Below are positions 11,301 to 16,742 of a DNA stretch of 50,040 nt, in pieces (the stretch's first letter is position 1; each line of letters opens with the position of its first letter). Source of the DNA: Prevotella sp. (GTDB taxonomy: Bacteria; Bacteroidota; Bacteroidia; Bacteroidales; Bacteroidaceae); contig JAFSKJ010000044.1 in the NCBI GenBank assembly GCA_017449025.1, positions 1 through 50,040 on the forward strand. Reading direction: 5' to 3'. The notes below the pieces were generated by a model. The model saw nothing but the letters and a program-made list of their open reading frames with translations, did not search any database and had not been told where the DNA came from. A program made the translations under genes and the position numbers.

Positions 11301-12424
11301 TGTGTCACATTGTTGTCGTTGAAGTTGAGCGTGGTGCCGCTGGCATTGTCAATGGTGCCACGCTTGCTCCACGTTTTGCCCGACGGGATGTTGCCGTTGG
11401 CGTCGGTCTCTATCCTATATATATAAGGTGTACAGTCGAGATAGTTGCTGCCCGTAGGCGAAGTCCACGAGAGGTCGGCAGACTTGTCGAACTGACGGTA
11501 TTCCGACGTGATGCTCTCGGGCACGGGCACCACCTTGAAGACGCTGTTGCGGATGTAGGAGGAGTTGCTGGTCCAATAGTAGTCCTTCGAGTCCTTCACC
11601 CCCTGCGTGGCCGTCACGCGGAGGTCTATCTGCTTGGGGTTGCCGGCCTCGGCGGGAATGGTGGCGGTGTAGGTCTTCGCCTGGTTCTTGTCGCAGGCGT
11701 AGGTCTCGCTGAGAGTGGTGGTGGTGCCATCCTGCTTGGTAAAGATGTAGCTCACGTTGTAGCTGCAAGCGCGCTCGCGCATGTCGGCCACCTTGCTTGG
11801 TATGTCGTCGGGCAGCTTGGGCACTGTGAACTTGATGTTGTCGGGACTGGTGCGCTCGCAGGTATAGTTGCTCGTAGTCATGGGCGAAAGCCCTAAGGAG
11901 CCGTCTACCGTGATTGACGAGCGCAGCTTCTTGGTGTACCAGTCGCCATTGCTGTGCTTGAAGCGGTAGCCTATCTGCCACGTTTCGCCTGCCATCGAGG
12001 CGGGGAAGTAGAAGTCGATGTAGGCCGTCATGTAGTGGTTGTCGCCACCCCACTTGTAGAGCCAAAAGGTGGTGTTCGTGCCGGTAATCTCCGATGCGCC
12101 CGAGTTGTTGGTAAACCATGCGCGGGTGTTGCTGTCGTAGCGGTAGGCTTTCACCTTCGCCGTCTTGTCTTCGTCGTCGCCGTCGTTGATGTACTCCAGA
12201 TACACCAGGTCGATGGTCTTCGAGCCGTTGGTGGCATAGACATAGCCGCCCGTGCTATAGGTGTTCTTGCCGTCGAGGTCGGCGAGGAACACCTCAAGGC
12301 AGAGGTGGTCGCCCGACTGGTAGGCCCAGTACTTGTCCTCGTTGAGTACCCAGTCGCTGGCCTGGGCGGGCAGGGCCGCCATGGCCAAGAGTACTGATAG
12401 CAACACATAAATCCTTGTCTTCAT
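2306..12424 (-). CDS. Giant secreted multidomain LamG/fibronectin-like protein with C-terminal sorting tail
   Basis: A 3,372-aa protein with an N-terminal signal peptide (MKTRIYVLLSVLLAMAALPAQA). Residues about 300-620 contain fibronectin-III-like beta segments. Carboxypeptidase-regulatory-like (CnaB-type) repeats begin near 626 and 1075 (GVISGRITF, FPVKGKITY). Three LamG/concanavalin-A-like jelly-roll domains lie near 685-975, 2280-2460 and 2485-2675, each closed by the typical GLxxYWPMDEG / GLVGYWRMDEG / GLVGYFPMED segment. Residues about 3010-3190 are a domain with WTWMSMYVQPE and a GEGYVYQSKA end common at the ends of Bacteroidales exoproteins. The final 45 residues (VQGIR...GVYIHNGEKVTVKRKK) resemble a Por/type IX secretion sorting tail. 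It is the last gene of an operon with the 50-aa peptide (39-base gap) and a BspA-like protein carrying the same tail type. A function in adhesion or glycan binding is inference; no catalytic domain was recognised. Part of LamG1 (about 9700-10260) is markedly more AT-rich than its surroundings. Confidence 0.85.
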   Translation of the reverse strand: MKTRIYVLLSVLLAMAALPAQASDWVLNEDKYWAYQSGDHLCLEVFLADLDGKNTYSTGGYVYATNGSKTIDLVYLEYINDGDDEDKTAKVKAYRYDSNTRAWFTNNSGASEITGTNTTFWLYKWGGDNHYMTAYIDFYFPASMAGETWQIGYRFKHSNGDWYTKKLRSSITVDGSLGLSPMTTSNYTCERTSPDNIKFTVPKLPDDIPSKVADMRERACSYNVSYIFTKQDGTTTTLSETYACDKNQAKTYTATIPAEAGNPKQIDLRVTATQGVKDSKDYYWTSNSSYIRNSVFKVVPVPESITSEYRQFDKSADLSWTSPTGSNYLDCTPYIYRIETDANGNIPSGKTWSKRGTIDNASGTTLNFNDNNVTQGSYFRYMVVNVPKDWVNKGVSSTQLSSPDDDLLSRLGHATTETMSTDPSMTIYALQQDTAFADRVKLMWQYSRVPTDAASVNFKVMRKTSDDAEWAEYATVNGKSQPDAGTTLSFVDESLPNVTVRYQYKVRLSLLSGKYEFESDPIYAGKLKGSQVKDFSATKGTHDTTVRLSWTATNSTAENATYVISRRYVNTYDDFMRINTTSGTAEQFTFEDNTVQPGYYYEYKVEAYSGNVLQNTLYDVGFCQARGVISGRITFGGGDAVEDVRMNLQPSDTGDDNTVRGHSQRVGGASTGIAWQADSAETAKVFGAGKDFTVQMFVRPDSLLGEGAVIGEIPQIGQLVLHGKSGEGYKLWVNSSLSAKPVHRNIRGIWVNGVQFKGDNTEDYYYDPAYNRNFYYVDTHHNTTDLWLADGYTHAITSMTYLSGQRCYRILYFKDSYDTEEQFFESLHDTGLTLPAGVYSQITMALSGEDVTLAVNDNSTTTTMAQLGSSEAVQVETTYTCEGDLANISDILESCAASVESKFPEEAMVSIRNKLQFSVGGAQGVTEEQAFQGNLAEVRVWNHALTDDEKSSYADRMLNGREQGLALYWPMDEGLDRYVFDASFANDLPNGRHATVGINIMASTIVPATNQLSRYGVTNQNGEYIIRGIPFVGSGSTYTVLPTKGIHEFNPTSRNGFIGNGNLTLNSYDFTDVSSFPVKGKITYLNTNIPVEGVQFMIDGKMVQSKEGVKSDANGEYEISVPIGEHLLECYMNGHRFTSFPLDGSTHDFKKAETVNFVDSTLVNVTGRINGGFSDQNAPVGFNQSVNRIGKATVKLSLGKESQCSFNYIVDDHGDGTFGKVNIPVASATDSIRSTAYRAGGDHDDTYYIYITTDERNGEFSAMLPPLKYKVESIRIEGDKGDTIYNDKQVFAQNLPLIDATNAVKEKMQADSVANSVGKYDKYTYSAKMLRQYRADPVITVAQKDTKNGAFGDEKVAVHNLQNEVDTLQVLTYTADGYKYEYGYPIFVQNKTYDFDINIAENYTNLDTKETFKEVPRDALVSISNDASVLSSVTTQKEMIDGKEQEAGMTVESFKIQVTPDSTGHVAYSFMGGWPNLAEGHLRNMNVSVTVDGRTTMWEASKDRTALDLILLGCLPSGTNFMTEGPDKVDYILRRPPGSTSVASFERTEITAHNKSTVNVTDESDGPGLYISLSPTFKIGTGVGILGPILMTDSKWEFVAKETVTKMFGTRDEEYYTDNVSYSLTEKTATPNNMPYSIKYNAYRPENGDTYVGHATNLTFSKARTLGFYQDSSGKYELTEKDGIAMSESFKTNFIYTQEYIEDYLIPNWKAFINDRLIHVDGNHWDKNNPQVKKVPGEIRYYTSYSPGDKEYGLSNGDPTFDAVRKERNNWPSYRMVNGMNDAADADEVGNAINQILAWESTMASNEADKLKAFEDNSMLIGNYSISGGTTYSQTVKNDTVKTVDKGLRHSTYITLNSETKIGALINDAGINAIINVHNYDSELTDTVTLRTRSKTVAWTMSDGDTRTALSVDVFKSPQGWGPIFRTRAGQTVNPYEGETRTAYYKKGDESEKLNEGTMRVELPQLKVDGSTELTDVPTGTEAKFTLQLFNNSESKDVCTYVLEAADKSNPAGAILMMDGTPLSNGKLGRTFKMAGGETLVKTLLVSQGDRSVTNYDGIELVLKSEKDISVVSDPVKLQVHFVPASTSIDLAVNHTVLNKTDKDTIGGIIATVYNIDRQDKDLLGIRLRYRRKGMDTWNLVKQWTVKDSLLAFGYEPMPAGSRFNEPVTFAEDGLYELQAQSFGLYGNEEVTYQSSIIEITQDTHGSKILGMVSPENGQLTYMNRNNMHLRFNEVLNENALSKSDNFRIEGGMNNVVFGKSPYPDVAALLNGNAIETDALYDLSGSDYAFDLWFYRQGDGTIISLGTEDNLLALSTHDGGKLQARVGGDEDVFDTGATLPANKWMYMALDYKHRTSDDPQNRITMLYVTADDTNPNYVGKNQPAKVLDGHGKLSVGGDGMTGMIAGLSIWNSDVTADELYETRNQQRASYTPGLVGYWRMDEGHGTQLIDRVRSRNMHMDSESWYINNENRAAHLDGSDGSSLKVDISTFNPAKTDNFAYEMWFRGEDAYNGGLTMLMSVDNVSTADYNLKTAICFEYGELVLKQIEDVKKKDENNKTVEERNFKNDILLSEHNYLDGNWHHLALNVRRGVSAVVYVDGQAVKVVPETSIPGISSHYLMVGSELSDGKEWSNFTGDVDEIRIWNAALDGHLISNRMYERMDNSYPGLVGYFPMEDIHRTAQGNVVTEFSLKNFGEKDSLLTISSVAGDSRFPTQALTAPALKPGSTKMRLDDSQFNFTASADEIYFSFPDSSLPLMDGNDFTATVSHIKDEHGNNSETVQWLFHADFASVDWSNGNQQLYPTIHYKKWNEELTFVIPVYNRTGQPQNYEISGLPTWMSVDKPIGTIENDKVYLEFYIGKMVPVGKYVVYIYLTDHLGIRRVQQANITVEGDAPEWNVNNPDKFESNMTMTGQVYIGDKICEYTETMVAAFDDMNQCVGVGKPRYVATRDAYFVDMIVYGAAPTDLSTGESRLTFKMYDASTGTIYPIVELTMPDGIVSRELTYMPDALIGSYDAPVEFRSTDEMLQTVSLPRGWTWMSMYVQPESTDITDVLPKKASDLLKFQNVKSKTGFSSATTENKQTVIKGSLTEMVPGQMYKIQTSADMSLDIYGKSIDVTQQAQTIRKGYNWIGTLSGSVMSPDEAFADLQPEVGDMVKGRRSYAIFGNRGTWEGLLESIVPGEGYVYQSKADATKTFHYPRSFTSFTTSTLSSARRAKGGVSHYQPVDDSQFPDNMTIITVVELDGAPVENAEVAAFIGNECRGAVSYHQGYYFLTIMGSSADDLDATIELRVWLDGKEYTVENKKRFVSDASYGTLDEPYVLDLTNVPTGISVLDDTSADTDWFTVQGIRIGHRPTVPGVYIHNGEKVTVKRKK

Positions 12425-12463
12425 ATCGTCGTTTTGGTTTTAATTCGTTTTCGTCTTCGCTAA

Positions 12464-12616
12464 TTAGTCTGCCTCACTGGCATCCACAAAGTCGGAGGTG
12501 TTATTGCTGTAATCCACCTGTATTTTTCCCTGGTCATTGCTGTATGAATTAGTCAGCATCAGTGTGCTGCGGACACTGACGGCCATGCACGCTGGTGTCA
12601 TGTATTTCCTTCTCAT
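12464..12616 (-). CDS. Small conserved Bacteroidales-type peptide (50 aa)
   Basis: The start MRRKYMTPACMAVSV is chosen because its ATG (12616-12614) overlaps the TGA of the upstream gene as ATGA, suggesting translational coupling; a longer in-frame start at 12697 would lie inside that gene. The sequence fits the abundant Bacteroidales class of short proteins beginning M(K/R)(K/R)xYxxP, followed by a hydrophobic stretch and an acidic or Asn-rich tail (here ending DFVDASEAD). The function is unknown. Its position between two genes for surface proteins suggests an accessory or leader-like role, which is inference. Confidence 0.6.
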   Translation of the reverse strand: MRRKYMTPACMAVSVRSTLMLTNSYSNDQGKIQVDYSNNTSDFVDASEAD

Positions 12617-13773
12617 TTTATCACGTGTTTCTTTCCGTTCATAATATAAATCCCCTTTGTCGGCTGAGTAACCTTGCGCCCCTGAAGGTCGTAGCAACCA
12701 CTCCCCTCTTCCCTCTGGGTGGGCGCAGAGGTGAGAATGTTTATCCCCGCCTCGTTGTTGTCGAAACTGATGGTCACCCTCTCGGCACGTGCCAGTTTAT
12801 TAGTGGGTATCTGCAAGTAGGCGCGGTTGGCCTTGATGGTGCCGCCCGTGGTGCGGTGGAAGACTCCGTCTTTCAAGACAAAGTTGGTGTAGTCGCCGGC
12901 GGTGGCATCGATGGAAGTGGCCTCAGTCACTCCCACAAGCATATTCTTATTGTAGAGTGCCTTGTCTGTCTTGGCCTGAGAATTGTCATCGTCGATGTCG
13001 CCTGTTCGCTGCACGTCGGCATAGCCGCTGCTGCTGCCCGAGCGGTGTATGAGCACGCCCTGACCGGCTGCAATATACTTCACGCGCTGAATATGTAGGC
13101 GACCGTCATCTTCAATACCATCGGCCACGTAGAACAACTGGTTGGAACCCTGGTCATCGTCTAAGAAGGTGGCACTGGTGCAGAAGCTGATGATTTCCTT
13201 GTTTATGTTGAAGCGCCCATACACGTCAGCTGACCCGAACTCCTGGCTGCCCACCAGCTCTGCCGGCAGGGTGACAGAGGATACGTTGGTCCAAGTCACA
13301 GCGCTCCAGGTTTCATTGGCAATGTCCTTGTTTCCGGAAAAACCGCTGGCCACGATGGTACCTTTAGGCGTGCCGACGCTCGTCAGCAGGGCTATCATGT
13401 TCGTCACCGACATGCCATTGCCCATGTCAATGCTGGTCAAGGTGTTTGTTCCTGTTGTGCCGAACAGTCCGCTCTCAAAGGCTGGATTGCCTTCATTCTC
13501 AACAGTCAGTGAAGTCAGCTCTGACGAGGCATACTGGAACGCACCGCTCCTGACCGCCGTCACCGTAGAGGGGATGGTAAGCTTATCTGCCGCCTCTCCC
13601 ATAGAAGTCAGTCCGTTGATGATGGTTTTCCCACCATCCTCATACGTAAAGCAGTCGCTCTGAGCATAGCCACCCATTGCCAGCAGCAGGACTATAGACA
13701 GCAGTGCCGCCCGACTCATCCCGCACTTCACCGCCTTCTCAATGAACAGCATGAGGTATAGATTCTTCTTCAT
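12613..13773 (-). CDS. Secreted BspA-like (LRR_5-type) protein with C-terminal sorting tail
   Basis: A 386-aa protein with a hydrophobic export signal (SRAALLSIVLLLAMGGYAQ) preceded by an unusually long basic N-region. Residues about 60-190 contain segments such as KLTIPSTVTAVRSGAFQYASS and SVTLPAELVG that resemble BspA-type leucine-rich repeats, which are found in Bacteroidetes surface adhesins. The C-terminus (CYDLQGRKVTQPTKGIYIMN, then a short basic end) matches the Por/T9SS-like sorting tail seen in the downstream giant protein. The stop overlaps the next start (ATGA). A -7-like TAATTTTG lies at 13794-13801. The segment TQREEGSG just before the tail is encoded by a CCC/GGG-rich stretch reminiscent of the palindromic repeats in this window. 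Confidence 0.75.
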   Translation of the reverse strand: MKKNLYLMLFIEKAVKCGMSRAALLSIVLLLAMGGYAQSDCFTYEDGGKTIINGLTSMGEAADKLTIPSTVTAVRSGAFQYASSELTSLTVENEGNPAFESGLFGTTGTNTLTSIDMGNGMSVTNMIALLTSVGTPKGTIVASGFSGNKDIANETWSAVTWTNVSSVTLPAELVGSQEFGSADVYGRFNINKEIISFCTSATFLDDDQGSNQLFYVADGIEDDGRLHIQRVKYIAAGQGVLIHRSGSSSGYADVQRTGDIDDDNSQAKTDKALYNKNMLVGVTEATSIDATAGDYTNFVLKDGVFHRTTGGTIKANRAYLQIPTNKLARAERVTISFDNNEAGINILTSAPTQREEGSGCYDLQGRKVTQPTKGIYIMNGKKHVIK

Positions 13774-13793
13774 ATCGTTACAAATTAAGTCTT

Positions 13794-13801
13794 CAAAATT
13801 A
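13794..13801 (-). promoter_or_regulatory. Probable -7 box for the BspA/giant-protein operon
   Basis: The minus strand reads TAATTTTG (TAnnTTTG), about 20 bases before the ATG at 13773. No convincing TTTG -33 is seen at the usual spacing. Confidence 0.4.
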
Positions 13802-13928
13802 CATCTTTTTGGGCGTAATTACGAGACAGCCGCAAACATTAACACAATTCTTAAGCCTTTTTAACGTTTCACAATCCTACTGTAACTCTACTCAGCACCC
13901 CTATCAAGAGAACAACAATCTTCGTGCT

Positions 13929-13965
13929 GCGGTTGAAAACGGCCTTTTAGGCCGTTTTCAACCGC
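13929..13965. repeat. Perfect 17-bp hairpin in the 13.8-14.6 kb intergenic region
   Basis: GCGGTTGAAAACGGCCT (929-945) and its exact reverse complement (949-965) flank a TTT loop. It sits upstream of the BspA operon and far from the forward gene, so it does not terminate either. It could be a repeat-element remnant. Confidence 0.7.
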
Positions 13966-14014
13966 ACACGTAAAAATCTTTCATCAGAAATGGCGTGAGA
14001 CATTGAGGCCTCAT

Positions 14015-14092
14015 CCGTAGAGTGGCACTTTACGGAGCTAAAGTGGCACTTTTTTGAAATTAAGTGCCACTTTTTGGCCGTAGAGTGCCACT
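14015..14092. repeat. Fourfold AGTGGCACT motif cluster (direct and inverted)
   Basis: AGTGGCACT occurs at 14021 and 14042, and its reverse complement AGTGCCACT at 14063 and 14084. The outer copies are extended to CCGTAGAGTG(G/C)CACT. The copies can pair in several alternative ways, giving a nested stem-loop. No gene is associated. Confidence 0.6.
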
Positions 14093-14613
14093 CCCCATCA
14101 GCCTTGATTCACGCTATCTTTCTGAAAAATATCACGTGTCAGAGATTTTTACTTATCTCGTTCGCGCACGAAAAGGATGTCCGGGAACGCGGGCGCCCTC
14201 GCCCGCCACCCCGCGAGAAGGTATAGCTCAACAACTGGTGGAATGCCATCACAGGGAAGCGTGCCTCGTAGGTAGGCGACAAAGAGCGCGGACTGTCGCG
14301 TACCTACGGCATGCACGTTGACATCACCGTCTTCCCAGCCATACAGCCGTACCTATAGCACGGCTGTATGGCTGGCTACCCCTTATCTGATGCCTACGGC
14401 ATCGTCTCCCTACAGAGATTTTGTCCCTTTTATTGGGGTGCATAGTAGATACCATCATAAAAGTTTCCCACCCTCATGAAACGCTGCAAGTGTAGCCCCC
14501 GAAAGAGCGTTAAGACCTTCGGCCTTTAGGAAGAGAAAACTCAATACCATCATCACGACAACCTAAACAAATCTCTTTCCTATTCAAAAAAAACTCTCTC
14601 TTTACACTGAAAT
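14093..14613. other. Gene-free interval with hairpins, a coding-like remnant and repeat fragments
   Basis: No intact gene is seen. Frame +3 from 14227 to about 14358 reads LNNWWNAITGKRAS, stop, VGDKERGLSRTYGMHVDITV and on to a second TAG. It looks like decayed coding sequence, family not recognised. A perfect 16-bp hairpin (14335-14350 with 14360-14375, 9-base loop) follows. A fragment at 14379-14406 carries GATGCC-TAC-GGCATC and recurs inverted at 37334-37360. From 14459 to about 14525 a family-B repeat fragment begins. Confidence 0.5.
14459..14525. repeat. Repeat family B, fragment copy
   Basis: The sequence beginning AAGTTTCCCACCCTCATGAA is shared almost without change with 49833-49871, differing at one G/A in the first 38 bases. 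Both copies then run into a ..TTAAGACC.. segment. The same TTAAGACC/GGCCGAAGG material occurs at 18972-19196. Confidence 0.7.
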
Positions 14614-14628
14614 ATGATTATTATTGTG

Positions 14629-14636
14629 TACCTTTG
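14629..14636 (+). promoter_or_regulatory. -7 promoter box of the SpoIIE-type phosphatase gene
   Basis: TACCTTTG matches TAnnTTTG, with a conserved GCAC following. An upstream in-frame ATG at 14614 lies before this box and so cannot be the start used from this promoter, which favours the ATG at 14668. Confidence 0.65.
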
Positions 14637-14667
14637 CACTGAGAAACAAAAAACAACGACAGAATCT

Positions 14668-16635
14668 ATGACGAACTTGCTTGGCAGATTATTCATGGCA
14701 ATAGCCTTTTCTGTAATGGTTTCCATCCATGCAGCAGCACAGAATGTTGGCCATGCCGATATTGCACAGTTGGAAAAGGACATGTACCGCTATTTCAGTT
14801 CGAGCGAAAGCGACAGCTTCATGATTGTCACCGACCGGCTAATAGAGGCTTGCCGGAAGGCAGGGCTCAGCCAGGAACGGCTGTTCTACAAGGCGTGGTC
14901 GAACCAGGCCATCTACTATTACTTGAAGGTGAATCGTACGAAGGGACTGGAGATGGCGCAGCAGATACACGACTACGCCCATCAGCACGACAGCAAGTTC
15001 GGACTCTACACCTCGCTCTACGCCCTGTCTACCATGCAGTCGAGCCTGCGACGCTACGACCAGGCCGAGAAGGGATTCCTGGAGGCCATCGACTATCAGC
15101 ACCGCTTTTTCCCCGACGAGAGTGCTGCCGCTCCCTACTTGGGGTTGGCAAAAATCTATGTGAACACTCATCAGCCTGAGCAGGTGCTGGAGTGTGCCCG
15201 CAAGGCACTGGCCGAGCCCGGTGTCATCAAGCAGCACCAGCTTACGGCATGGAGCTATATCTGCATCGCCTATAGCAATGACAAGTATTCAAAGGAAGAT
15301 TTCAATCGTGCCTACGCTAATCGTGAGAAGGTGAAGCGGGAGTATGACCATGATGACAATTTCGGCGAAACCGTTGACTTTTATGAAGCCCAGAAGAACG
15401 GAAGACTCGCTGATGCCATGGAGATTGCCAAGAGGTTTAAGGCTTCAGCTGATCGTATACTGATGATCTCAAATGTTTACGCCGACATGGGCGACTACAA
15501 GCAGGCGTATCTGTCGTTCAGGCGCTTTAAGGAGTATCAGGACTCGCTCAACACCGCCGATGTGCAGCAGCTGTCTTACGAATACGCCACGCAGCTCGAC
15601 GTGTCGCGGGCGGAGAACGAGGCGAAGGAACTGCGACTGAAGAACCAGTCGATAGAGATACATGCCAGCATCGTCATCGCGCTGCTCACCGTGCTGTTCC
15701 TGGCCTTCTACCTCTACCGCCGCCGCAAGCAGTTGATGGAACTGCGCCGCGCCTACAGCCAGTTGGAGGACGCCACGACGGCCAAGGAGCGCATAGACAG
15801 CGAACTGCGCATTGCCCGCGACATACAGATGTCGATGGTGCCCTCCACCTTCCCCGCCTTCCCCGAGCGAAAGGACATAGACCTCTACGCCTCGATGGTG
15901 CCCGCCAAGGAGGTAGGCGGCGACCTCTACGACTTCTATTATTATCCCGCCCCTGTCGGGGGAGGTCAGGAGGGGGCTGGCGACCAGCTCTACTTCTGCG
16001 TGGGCGATGTCAGCGGCAAGGGCGTGCCAGCCTCGCTGACCATGGCCGTGGCCGTCAACCTGTTCCGCACAGTGGCTAAGGAGGGCATCTCGCCAGAACT
16101 CATTGCCACGAGACTCAACGACACCATGTCGGCCGACCACTCTACCTCTGGTAGGTTGCTTCCGCAGGGACAACAGAACGAGAGCGGTGTCTACGTCACC
16201 ATGTTCATCGGCCGCATCGACCTGAAGACAGGCCAGCTGGACTACTGCAACTGCGGCCACACACCACCCGTCTTCGGCGAGCGTCGCACACACACCTCGC
16301 AGACCGTTTTCCGCTTTCTTGAGATGGAAAAGAACGCCCCCATCGGCCAGAGGCCCAACCTGCAGTTCGTCGGTGGGCGCATTGCCGACGTCCACGGCTG
16401 CCCGCTGTTTGTCTATACCGACGGCCTCAGCGAGGCAGAGAACAAGATGCAAGACCAGTTTGGCGAGAAGCGCATGCTAAAAGTGCTGCGCGGAGCCACC
16501 CAGCCCTTCGGCGAGCGCATGCCCAAGACCCACTCGCGCTTCCTCGTGGAAGAGATGAAGTGCGCCCTCGACGCCTTCGTCGACGGAGCAGAGCAGAGCG
16601 ACGACCTCACCATGCTCTGCGTCAGCATAAAATAG
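14668..16635 (+). CDS. TPR-containing membrane protein with C-terminal SpoIIE/PP2C-type serine phosphatase domain
   Basis: A 655-aa protein from the chosen ATG at 14668, which gives an export signal MTNLLGRLFMAIAFSVMVSI..AAAQ. The N-terminal ~310 residues are TPR-like helices, predicted periplasmic. One membrane segment (about 331-350, IVIALLTVLFLAFYLY) is followed by basic YRRRKQ and a coiled-coil linker. The C-terminal ~280 residues are a SpoIIE/RsbU-like PPM phosphatase, with GGDLYDF, CVGDVSGKGVPASLTMAVAV, the CNCGHTPP segment and FVYTDGLSEAEN. Such proteins normally dephosphorylate anti-sigma-factor antagonists in partner-switching pathways, but no partner gene is adjacent. About 11 residues (PAPVGGGQEGAG, near 427-438) inserted between the two metal-binding motifs are encoded by a palindromic GC-rich stretch (15946-15977). 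It is convergent with the C13 peptidase gene. Confidence 0.85.
   Translation: MTNLLGRLFMAIAFSVMVSIHAAAQNVGHADIAQLEKDMYRYFSSSESDSFMIVTDRLIEACRKAGLSQERLFYKAWSNQAIYYYLKVNRTKGLEMAQQIHDYAHQHDSKFGLYTSLYALSTMQSSLRRYDQAEKGFLEAIDYQHRFFPDESAAAPYLGLAKIYVNTHQPEQVLECARKALAEPGVIKQHQLTAWSYICIAYSNDKYSKEDFNRAYANREKVKREYDHDDNFGETVDFYEAQKNGRLADAMEIAKRFKASADRILMISNVYADMGDYKQAYLSFRRFKEYQDSLNTADVQQLSYEYATQLDVSRAENEAKELRLKNQSIEIHASIVIALLTVLFLAFYLYRRRKQLMELRRAYSQLEDATTAKERIDSELRIARDIQMSMVPSTFPAFPERKDIDLYASMVPAKEVGGDLYDFYYYPAPVGGGQEGAGDQLYFCVGDVSGKGVPASLTMAVAVNLFRTVAKEGISPELIATRLNDTMSADHSTSGRLLPQGQQNESGVYVTMFIGRIDLKTGQLDYCNCGHTPPVFGERRTHTSQTVFRFLEMEKNAPIGQRPNLQFVGGRIADVHGCPLFVYTDGLSEAENKMQDQFGEKRMLKVLRGATQPFGERMPKTHSRFLVEEMKCALDAFVDGAEQSDDLTMLCVSIK
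15946..15977. repeat. GC-rich palindrome-type insertion inside the phosphatase domain
   Basis: A CCCC-TGTC-GGGG stem is followed by GGTCAGGAGGGGG, the same layout (small stem, then GTT/GTC-GG-GGGGG tract) as family A repeats and the TolC signal-peptide insertion. It is in frame and adds about 11 residues to the loop between conserved motifs. Confidence 0.5.
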
Positions 16636-16742
16636 TTTCACACCTTGACGGGGACTGCTCGTTTTCCGGGAAATCAAGTTGGGGGCACTTCCCGTCCATG
16701 TCGAAATCGTAGGTGTAAGAAGCATCCATGAGACCCGATTAC

